Shown here: piece by piece, positions 56,274 to 64,000 of the stretch
How the letters are laid out: every line of letters begins with the position of its first letter
Numbering within the stretch: position 1 is the first letter of the stretch
From: Acanthacorydalis orientalis
Taxonomy: Eukaryota; Arthropoda; Insecta; Megaloptera; Corydalidae
Direction: 5' to 3'
Assembly (NCBI GenBank): GCA_034766995.1
Contig: CM068314.1
Span: forward strand, 21,206,126 to 21,270,125
DNA length: 64,000 nucleotides
Notes under the pieces: model-generated
The model's input: only the letters and a program-made list of their open reading frames with translations
Database searches by the model: none
What the model was told of the DNA's origin: nothing
Position numbers and translations under genes: made by a program

Positions 56274-56456
56274 AGTAATCCATGTCCTCATCCAATTATA
56301 TTTATGCGTGATGTTGAGGCTAGACATATTATTGCACTTTTAGAATTTATGTATGCAGGAGAAGTGAACGTATCACAAGCTCACTTATCTGGATTTTTAC
56401 GTACAGCAGAATCACTACAGATAAGAGGTTTAACAGATGCATCAAAAGCACATAAG
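56274..56456 (+). CDS. BTB gene, exon 2 (BTB C-terminal half)
   Basis: Acceptor TTTGCAG, donor AAG|GTAAGA, 61 codons, phase 0 on both sides. It contains HPIIFMRDVEARHI, LLEFMYAGEVNVSQ and the TTK-type end AESLQIRGLTD, completing the dimerisation domain. Confidence 0.93.
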
Positions 56457-56540
56457 GTAAGAAAACAATAAATGTTTTCCTATTATGGTTGATTTGTTTA
56501 TTGTTCTATATGAGTTCATATTTTTAATTTGACATTGAAG

Positions 56541-57114
56541 GTTCAGCCAAAGTCAGCTGATAGTCAAGAACAAAGCACATGTAATGTGCAAGCATCTCAG
56601 AGTAATCGTAATTTGATAAATAAATCAAATGCATGTAATACATCAACAAAATCCTTATCACCTCAACCAAACATAAAATCAGCACGATCAGAGCATTCAG
56701 TAACTAAAAATTTAAATGTGGATCCTCTAGAAACTACTGCTACTGATGAAAAACTTCCAAAATCTAATAAAAATCCATCTCCTTCAAGTTCACCAACACC
56801 AGCAAAGAGGCAATGTAAAGAGACAATAACAGAAAATATTTTAAATGAGAATAATAGACTTGATGACAGAACAGAATCTAAGGATATCTCTCAGAAATCT
56901 TCGAGTAATATGACTATTAATGCTTTTGCGACATTGCATCAGTCACATTTTCGTGATGTGCATTCTGAACTTGATTTAGAGGCTGATATAGTTGAACCAA
57001 AAGTTGAATTACCTGATTATGCTAGTGATGAAGAAATAAGAGCTGAAAGTAGGATGACAGAATCTATTTTAGGTCTTGATGGACCAGACACAGATCAATT
57101 GAGTAACATACGTG
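56541..57114 (+). CDS. BTB gene, exon 3 (linker)
   Basis: 574 bp after a weak acceptor (ACATTGAAG), ending CGTG|GTAAGA in phase 1. About 191 residues rich in Ser, Asn, Lys and Asp, with a PSPSSSPTPAKRQCKE segment that could hold a nuclear localisation signal. The C-terminal half is acidic (EADIVEPKVELPDYASDEE). Family linkers are poorly conserved; no domain recognised. Confidence 0.85.
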
Positions 57115-57248
57115 GTAAGATTGATTTATAAAAAATTTATATTTATTTTTTAATGTTATTTATATCTTTTTTTAAGAAAATATGGCTTGTAGTGTTATTT
57201 TTAAATATATACACATGCATCCCAGTTATAATGGATTGTTCATTACAG

Positions 57249-57317
57249 GTGGAATGGATATTTTGTCTGGATCATCTAGTCTAAACATTGCTGAAATGTC
57301 ACAAGAATCTTTACAAG
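57249..57317 (+). CDS. BTB gene, exon 4
   Basis: 69 bp between acceptor CATTACAG and donor CAAG|GTAGGA, phase 1 to phase 1. It encodes GMDILSGSSSLNIAEMSQES and LQ. Being symmetric (phase 1-1) it can be skipped without shifting frame. Confidence 0.75.
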
Positions 57318-57590
57318 GTAGGAATACTTTTTTAATATCTTTGTTTTAATTGTTTAAAAACAGTGACATATTGTAAGGAATATTTTCACAAATGTAACAT
57401 CAGTTAAGTACAAATAAATATAGAAAGGTGGGGGTCCAAGAGTGCAGTTAATTAGTATAAAATTATATTTATTTTATATTTATATAAATAATTGTCAGTG
57501 GCTTAGATATGTTGAAATAGGAAATATAGTATATTTTATCTGTTGTGTTTGTACTGCTGCCAACATCTAAAAATAATTGGTTGGTTACAG

Positions 57591-58225
57591 CAGCGATGAC
57601 TTCCGATCCTCGCAAACCGCACTGTTTGGACCCCCAGCCTTGTCCTGTCTGCGGCCGCGTGTACAGTAATATGTCGAATCTGCGTCAACATATGCGACTC
57701 ATTCATCATCCACAAAATGTTACTTGTCCGCTTTGCAGCAAACAATTCAAGACATCGTTATATTTGAAAAGACATCTAGTCGGTTATCATAACACTGCGG
57801 TTGAGCCCGGAACGACAAACATATCTTTACCTCAGAATGTAACAGATATTAAACACAATGTTTACAATAAGCCCCAAGCACGTACAGATAATATTAATGT
57901 AGGCTTTCCTGGATCAAATCAAAGTTTTAGTGTAGGTTCATCTCAGAATGTAATGGAAATTAAAGAAACAGTTTATGGGAAAAAAATTGATTCGAACATA
58001 GGCTATCAAAATAATAGAAATGATACAAAAGTATCCAATAGTAATAATTCAGATATAGGAGTATTTTCAAATAATCATAACTTAAACCTCGAAAATATGC
58101 AAACTCATAATTTTGAATGTAAAGATGGAAATTTAGGAAGCTACCATCAAAATACATCAAGGTACAATACGAGTAATTTTGAAATGCAAACAAATCAAAC
58201 TGATATGACTGAGAGTACGTTTTAA
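57591..58225 (+). CDS. BTB gene, exon 5: C2H2 zinc-finger terminal exon
   Basis: Acceptor TTGGTTACAG, entry phase 1, stop TAA at 58,223-58,225. Two C2H2 fingers: CPVC-x12-H-x4-H and CPLC-x12-H-x4-H, the tandem pair typical of broad/tramtrack/lola isoforms. They give sequence-specific DNA binding. The tail of about 140 residues is Asn/Ser/Gln-rich and contains a repeated motif (QNVTDIKHNVY, QNVMEIKETVY). A possible donor (GAGA|GTACGT at 58,215) lies just before the stop and would allow splicing on to exon 6 in frame. Minus-strand frames here are shadows. Confidence 0.92.
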
Positions 58226-58371
58226 ATTATTTACACATATATTTTTAAGTATAGATATTTTTACATTAATGTGATATGATAATTTGAATTCTTTGCACTC
58301 CATTTGCAGATTACCCATATTTATTAAAATATTTGACTATTAAATATTAAGTTATTCAATTATAAAATATT

Positions 58372-58377
58372 AATAAA
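58372..58377 (+). terminator. poly(A) signal of the zinc-finger isoform
   Basis: AATAAA about 150 bases after the exon 5 stop. Confidence 0.5.
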
Positions 58378-58442
58378 ACTGCACTTTGTGAGTATATATA
58401 ATAATATACATACATACTTATATTTGAATATGTATATGTGTA

Positions 58443-58496
<54 letters not shown>

Positions 58497-58886
58497 TAAA
58501 TATTTACATTTTGATTAAAATGAAAGAAAACCTCTTTTATTATTCTTAAATTGTAGCATCAAAAACTTTTTTTGATGAAAGCAGTTTGAAGTATGAATAT
58601 TTAATAAAGTATATAGTTATAGTAAGGAAAAGTGATATAAAACTACAAAATGACTAAAATTATTCAAATATGAAAATTCACATGAAAGGATATCCAGATA
58701 TTTTTTTTTATAAAACAGGACTGTTTACTTATGAAGTAAGTTGGTAAATTGTTTTAATAAATACAGCTTTAAATATAGTCTATATTACAATATTTAGTAA
58801 AATCCATACTGAAATTTATTATATGAATTTTTTCATGAAGTGCAAATATAATTGATTTTATTTAATTTATATTTACTAAATATGTA

Positions 58887-58950
<64 letters not shown>

Positions 58951-59670
58951 CAAACATACATTCATACATATACACACATGGACATATATTTGTTAATATG
59001 AAGAAAAACAGCTATATAAAAAATATTTAATGTGTAAGAAATTCTTTTATTTTATTTTATATATTATATTAATAAGTATTTTTTGTGTTTATTATTTTAC
59101 GTTATAATTTAAAAAAAGAAATGCATATATAACTATACATGCATAGTTTCCATACTTATTCCTGACTGGAATTAAAATTTTAAAATACACCCACACACGT
59201 ACAAACACATACACATTAAAATAGTTGTTATGAAATTAGTCATGTAAATTACTGGCAAACATAATTTATAAAAGTACTACCTATGTACATATTTGAAATC
59301 TGATAAATGAAAATTATTAAATATTATACAAGTAGTTTTTCAAACTATTAAAAAGCATGAATAAAAATTTTCTTATAAATATTTAAATTATAGAATTTGT
59401 GCTCGAAAATGGTCAGATTAAGTACTAGTCTATGAAGCAATGATTTATTATTTCTTTTACTTTCGAATGATAGTAACACTCTAAGTTCCATATTATAGAC
59501 ATAAAAAATAAACTAAATTATGATTCCTCTATAAAGTACATTATTAATAGCAATTGTAGTTACTTGAAATCTATTTAATACTATTAAAATATGTCAGGAT
59601 GGTATTAATATGAAATCAAGTAGATATTAATGTTAAATTTATAAAAAAATGCATTGTTTTTTATTTTTAG
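58378..59670 (+). other. intron between terminal exons
   Basis: AT-rich with two TA/TG microsatellites (58.43-58.49 and 58.89-58.95 kb). No coding sequence, and no piggyBac body upstream of exon 6. Confidence 0.7.
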
Positions 59671-59909
59671 AGGAATACTTATTATTTGAAAGCAACATAG
59701 AATGCAGAACTCCTAAAAGAAAATGCCATACCTTAGAGAGAAAGGAAGGGCCTGTTAAAAAGACTAGAAGAACATGTACAAATTGCTATAAAAATTTGAA
59801 GGTTCATAGACACCAAAAAAAAATGTATGCAAAACGAGTAAATACATTTTGCAAAGAATGTAATAAATTTATGTGTCTACCCTGTTTTAATATTGTACAT
59901 GCAGTATAA
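59671..59909 (+). CDS. BTB gene, exon 6: piggyBac-type cysteine-rich terminal exon
   Basis: A strong acceptor (TTTTTTATTTTTAG) opens this exon; entry phase 1 fits both exon 4 and the optional exon 5 donor; 78 residues to TAA. It contains RRTCTNCYKNLK, NTFCKECNKF and MCLPCFNIVH, i.e. C-x2-C ... C-x2-C-x4-C-x2-CF-x4-H. This pattern, preceded by a KKTRR basic stretch, matches the C-terminal cysteine-rich domain of piggyBac transposases, which in piggyBac binds the transposon ends. The rest of a transposase is absent. It looks like an exapted alternative 3' exon, but a buried transposon fragment spliced by chance is possible. Confidence 0.65.
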
Positions 59910-60166
59910 AGATATATAATTTGTTGATTATTCCAAACATCATTTTTTTTTTTCTTAATATATTGTCTAAATTAATTATAAAAACATTCTGTTTGTATTT
60001 ATAATAATTTATGTTGCATAGTTTTAACATAAATCTTAGACATATAAAGCTGATGTAATTTTTACAAATATTTACTTTCATTTATATATAAGTGAAATGG
60101 TACTTAGAGTGTGAAAATATTTCGTTATGATATTTAACTAAGTGATCTGATTTATTTTTGTATCTA

Positions 60167-60172
60167 AAATAA
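60167..60172 (+). terminator. poly(A) signal after exon 6
   Basis: AATAAA (in AAAATAAAACAAAG) about 260 bases beyond the exon 6 stop. Confidence 0.4.
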
Positions 60173-60209
60173 AACAAAGAAAAATTAAAATTCAATTTCA
60201 TAAATTTTT

Positions 60210-60415
60210 TATCCCACAAACCATAAGAGTTTTTTCTGGTAAAAAATATTCCATACATTATTATCGTCTATATTTGATTGCTGCTTATGCTCATTTCGAT
60301 GGTAATGCTTATCATTTTCAGAGCACTAAGATATAAAAAAAAATCTAGATTTTTCTGTACCTTTCTGCTCTGAGGGTGTGATGGTATTACCATCATTTGT
60401 GATTTGTGGGGTGAA
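60210..60415. mobile_element. foldback MITE, copy 3
   Basis: Outer arms ATCCCACAAACCA and (inverted) CCCACAAATCACA. The internal core TTGATTGCTGCTTATGC and CGATGGTAATGC is related to the copies at 28.8 and 29.05 kb. A second inverted pair, ATGGTAAT and ATTACCAT, is nested inside. Confidence 0.6.
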
Positions 60416-60559
60416 AAACGAAGTGAATTCAGCTACAGTATCAGAACTGTATTGCGTAAAAATTTAATACTATATGAAAATATTCTTTTTAAATATGATA
60501 GACAATGTCAGTAAGTAAAATCAGTTTTTTCATTAATCATCGAGTCATTTATTGAAACT

Positions 60560-60611
60560 TTATATATATACATATATATATATATATATGAGATCATACA
60601 CATGTAAACTT

Positions 60612-60674
<63 letters not shown>
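60560..60674. repeat. split (TA)n microsatellite
   Basis: Two TA arrays separated by about 30 bp. Confidence 0.9.
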
Positions 60675-60675
<1 letters not shown>

Positions 60676-61229
60676 CCTTATATTTAGAAATATGATTATT
60701 AATATACATTTTTTTATAAGATTATTTGTATGAAAACTAAATCGTTTTTGCTTTATTCAACATTTACAAAGCACTTTATGACTGAAATAATATGAGATTC
60801 TAAGTTAAAATTTATATATTATATGTTCCTTTTTCTTCAGTTATATGAAGAAAATTACATTCTTTTTGTATAAGAAAATGTACAGTATTAATAATTATTC
60901 ATTAATACAAAGTAGTCATTAGATATAGATATCTGTTTGCTTATATGAAATTCATAAACGAAGAAAAATTGAAATTTTTTGCTTGTAGTCAATATTTGAG
61001 ATTATTTGCATAACTATAATTTATATTTTATCAAATAATCGTATTAATGCTTTGGATACAGATATTTTATGATAAGGATTTAATGCAGTTAATATTGTAC
61101 ACAGTACACAATTTACTTAAGATTGTGATTTGATGTAGTAGATCCTTTTTTGTGATATGTTCTATTATGTGAAAATAAGTTAATGTTTAAAAGTTTAGGC
61201 ATTTTATTTAGCACATATACACACACATG

Positions 61230-61283
<54 letters not shown>

Positions 61284-61654
61284 GTAAACCCTTGTTGAAC
61301 AATTAGTAATTGGTGCAAAACTAATGGTAGTTCCTTGAAATAGTTGTTGTATAAGGTACTTATAATATGTAAACCTTCTAATTAGTGCAAAGCCGCTAAA
61401 ATCCTAACCATACATTAGATAAAATTTAATTTTAAAGGAACGTATAAAAAATGAAAGTGAATTATTTTGCTTTACCTTCTGTTGCTAATAATCAGTTTTT
61501 ATTCGATGGTGGCCCACACCAGTAATTTGCTAATGCTGGTCTTTAGAGGACATTATTGTTATTTCGTGAGGTATGATCCTTTGTGGAGTAATGTATGCTT
61601 CATGAATCCCAGTCGTACGATCACTCGATCGGCAAGGGTCTACTGTACATATGT

Positions 61655-61800
61655 ATATGTGTATATATATATGTATGTATGTATATATATATATCAGTAT
61701 ATATATATATACATACATGTATATGTATACGTGTTTGTGTACGTGTATATGTATGTATTTATATATATATATATATATATATATTTACACATATATGTGT
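61655..61800. repeat. complex TATG/TA/TACA microsatellite
   Basis: Mixed purine-pyrimidine repeats. Three overlapping plus-strand frames and one minus-strand frame are artefacts. Confidence 0.9.
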
Positions 61801-62337
61801 ATAAATCCATTTATAGTTGAATGTGCATTATAAGTGAGCATTTTATAAATTAAATTACATTTATTACTTTGAGTAAGACATTTTTCTTGTCTTGTATTAT
61901 TGTCTGATGGTAGTAATATACAATTTTATTTCCTTATACATAATTATTTAAATATTAAACATTAGGTCATAATTAAATAAGTCTTGCTCATACTTCGTAA
62001 TCTTTTTATCTTAGTATACGCTTCCTTGTTTCTTAAAAAATTTCTGTAGCCAATTCTTTTGGGATACTATTTTGATTTTTGTTAAAAAGTGAATATAGTA
62101 CTAATATTTTTTAAATTAAACTAATTGTACAGCTTTTAACTTTGTGTCTGGTATTTAAAAATTAAAATCTATAAAAGTATATTAATCAATATTAGATATT
62201 TTTCTCGTTGAACAGTGCAGATTTGCTTTTTTGTTATAAAGTTAATAACATTTTATTTTTACTATACCACTAATATGCAATAGACCAGACTGACTGGCAT
62301 CAACTCAGGAGTAAACTAAGCCTTAGGCAAGAAATAT

Positions 62338-62343
62338 TTTTAT
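62338..62343 (-). terminator. poly(A) signal of the helicase gene
   Basis: Minus-strand AATAAA about 175 bases past the stop codon. Confidence 0.4.
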
Positions 62344-62515
62344 TAAATACATATAAGTTACAGATTTCTTTAGTTACGTTTTATGTAACAACTAGTTGAT
62401 ATCATTGAAATAATACATATACTTTTAAGTTAAAATATTTCTTAAAATAAAAAAAACTACATAAATAAATAGGTTTGTTAAGTTCAGTATTCAAAATAAA
62501 TTACAATTTACAATA

Positions 62516-62694
62516 TTAATGTGTTTCCTTTGAAGTATTTTTTTCCATTTCTTCCCATAGATCATTTCTATCAAGTAAGTGGTCTAATTCAGTATCAGAT
62601 AATACAAAACCATTCGTGTAAATCGTTTCTTTTTTATCAAACTTTAATAATGTCTTCAATTTTTGTAAATCGGAGACATTAGAAAACATGTTTT
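62516..62694 (-). CDS. Hells/Lsh-like helicase, last exon
   Basis: Acceptor TATTTTTTAG, entry phase 1, 58 codons and TAA. It contains KLKTLLKFD and [19 protein letters not shown]. The latter corresponds to the DKDLELLLDRSDL segment near the C-terminus of vertebrate HELLS, which supports Hells over other SNF2 groups. Confidence 0.88.
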
Positions 62695-62755
62695 CTAAAA
62701 AATAGAATAGAATTAAAAAAAATAAATTCAACTATGTTGATAGTAAAAAAAATAC

Positions 62756-62915
62756 CATTATGAATGATTGCTTTTTCAAGACGTCTTTTAGCATTAGCGC
62801 AATTGTTTATTTTTTCATCATAGGTATTTTTTGCTATTAATCGATACACAACCACTGGTTTTGTTTGACCAATACGATGACATCTATCTTGAGCTTGAAG
62901 GTCTACCTGGGGGTT
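62756..62915 (-). CDS. Hells: Hells/Lsh-like helicase, exon with motif VI
   Basis: 160 bp, entry phase 0, exit phase 1 (AATG|GTATTT). It encodes [20 protein letters not shown], with helicase motif VI and its arginine finger ([11 protein letters not shown]), followed by [16 protein letters not shown] and a basic helix ending EKAIIHN, as in the family. Confidence 0.93.
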
Positions 62916-63005
62916 CTAAAAAAAATTGTTTCGAGAATATTATAATCAAAGAAGCATCCACATAAAATGTACATGATTTATTTTGTTATATAAATTAATA
63001 CCAAC

Positions 63006-63242
63006 CCAATCACTGTCATAAATAATTACAGTATCTGCAGATGTTAAATTTATTCCCAATCCTCCAGCACGGGTTGAAATGAGAAAAGCAAATATTTTTG
63101 GATCGTTATTGAAAGTATCAATATTTTCTTGTCGTTTATCTAAGTTGTATTGTCCATCTAATCGGACATATTTCAGTTTACGCATTAAAAAATATTCTTC
63201 TACTAAATCAAGCATCATAACATAATTGCAAAATAATAAAAC
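63006..63242 (-). CDS. Hells: Hells/Lsh-like helicase, exon with motifs IV-V
   Basis: 237 bp, phase 0 on both sides. [13 protein letters not shown] (motif IV region), RLDGQ, and motif [19 protein letters not shown], then IYDSDW. The 3' boundary uses TGG|GTTGGT, a poor donor, but the next exon resumes exactly with Asn-Pro-Gln, as in HELLS (DSDWNPQ). Confidence 0.93.
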
Positions 63243-63326
63243 CTTTAAAATATATAAAAAAATATTTTTAGTTTAAAATATTATTTGACATGATTTAACA
63301 ATAATGATTTGGACAGTGCAATATAC

Positions 63327-63689
63327 CTTATGACCTCTTTGTTTTAATTTAGTGATTAATGCATCTAATACCAACATTTTCCCAGATTGTTTAATTAAGT
63401 TTTCATCAACAAATAACTCTCTTTCATCAGATTCATTGTACTTTATAGGCATTTGTACTAAATATGGATGATTAAGAATTTTACGAAGCATTGTTGCTGG
63501 AGAACACATTGTTATTTTGGTAACTACATTGGGTTTTTGACTTTCTTTCTTTTTTTCTAAATGTAATGTTTTTTCTTGATAATATTTTATTAACTCATTA
63601 AACTTCATTTGTAATAATTCTGATGGATTTTCTTGATTTATGGTACATTTTCTTTTTTGCCGAGGTTCATTTATAGAAATTCCATGATC
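63327..63689 (-). CDS. Hells: Hells/Lsh-like helicase, linker exon
   Basis: 363 bp, acceptor ATTAAAG, donor CATAAG|GTATAT, phase 0 on both sides. It starts with a basic stretch (EPRQKRKC) at the position of the HELLS GRPKRRTRKS segment. A charged coiled region follows, then MLRKILNHPYLVQMPI, and SGKMLVLDALITKLKQRGHK leading into helicase lobe 2. Confidence 0.9.
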
Positions 63690-63843
63690 CTTTAATATTC
63701 ATTTAAAATTGAACAAAGTATATTACTAACAAGGTGTTTTAAATGAACTGCTGGGTATTATTTGAATTCTTTTGTGTTAATATAAGGTGGTAATATTTAC
63801 TGCTAAGTAATTAGAAATATATTTTGAATGTACAAGATCTTAC

Positions 63844-64000
63844 CTTTTGTAAAATAATCTCAATAGAGTAGTCTAGTACAGCCTGATATAAAAAAAATTG
63901 TTGTTTTGTTACTGGGCAATAAACATTTATTTCTTTTTTTGGAAGAACAATTGGTAAGACATCAGATTTTAATCTTCTAAGCATAAATGGACTTAAAACT
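63844..64000 (-). CDS. Hells: Hells/Lsh-like SNF2 chromatin remodeller, partial 5' exon
   Basis: Partial exon running off the right edge; donor AAAAG|GTAAGA in phase 0. It encodes LSPFMLRRLKSDVLPIVLPK, the conserved end of SNF2 lobe 1 (HELLS: LTPFLLRRLKSDV), and the following VTKQQ segment. About 364 residues of the C-terminal half are present in five exons on the minus strand; motifs I-III lie off the window. Hells/Lsh/DDM1 enzymes remodel nucleosomes with ATP, supporting DNA methylation and silencing of repeats. They act in the nucleus; in vertebrates with CDCA7. Drosophila lacks an orthologue, whereas several other insect orders keep it. Confidence 0.92.

Larger units (their letters stand above)
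59910..62515. other. convergent intergenic region
   Basis: Between the 3' ends of the BTB gene (plus) and the helicase (minus). It has a foldback MITE, three TA blocks, and a GC-richer island at 61.50-61.64 kb with no convincing frame. Confidence 0.7.

Noticed and set aside
57536..58193. Two minus-strand frames of 69 and 77 codons
   Set aside because: Antisense to the zinc-finger exon, whose motifs clearly fix the plus strand as coding.
61500..61640. GC-richer island possibly holding an exon or tRNA
   Set aside because: No open frame with splice sites and no cloverleaf; left as unexplained sequence, perhaps repeat debris.

Overview
The window is nuclear DNA from an AT-rich insect genome. 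It has spliced genes with GT-AG introns, very long introns, dozens of long (TA)n microsatellites and decayed cut-and-paste transposons (mariner, Tigger/pogo, piggyBac-like). A Hells/Lsh-type helicase together with extreme AT richness makes a hymenopteran my best guess, but that is inference. I see no prokaryotic, phage, CRISPR, rRNA or tRNA features.

Three protein-coding loci can be supported. (1) About 1-40.5 kb, minus strand: the 5' part of milton (milt, the TRAK/HAP1 family kinesin adaptor for mitochondria). Two shared exons (30,961-31,065 and 28,074-28,178) carry diagnostic family sequence. There are up to three alternative N-terminal coding exons (40,279-40,459; 35,415-35,535; 652-1,045), all ending in phase 1. 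The coiled-coil part must lie left of position 1. (2) 56.0-59.9 kb, plus strand: a BTB transcription-factor gene with two BTB exons, a low-complexity linker, a C2H2 zinc-finger terminal exon, and a second terminal exon that encodes a piggyBac-transposase-like cysteine-rich domain. (3) 62.5-64.0 kb, minus strand: the C-terminal half of an SNF2 remodeller of the Hells/Lsh/DDM1 group, whose 5' part is off the right edge. Loci 2 and 3 converge.

Inside the milton intron at 36.1-36.3 kb, on the same strand, is a 27-codon ORF for a putative single-pass membrane micropeptide. It sits behind a strong splice acceptor and ahead of a poly(A) signal, and is the best candidate for something undescribed.

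Repeats explain most remaining structure: about 48 TA tracts, a three-copy Helitron-like family with a GC-rich 3' end (31.9, 34.5 and 42.4 kb), a foldback family (28.8, 29.05 and 60.2 kb, perhaps 6.4 kb), a pogo-type MITE (23.2 kb), an 84-bp piggyBac-like MITE with TTAA duplications (33.5 kb), an internally deleted mariner (51.6-52.6 kb), and a Tigger-like remnant inserted inside a TA microsatellite (53.3-54.1 kb). Long stretches, including most of 1.1-28 kb and 43-51 kb, show no gene.
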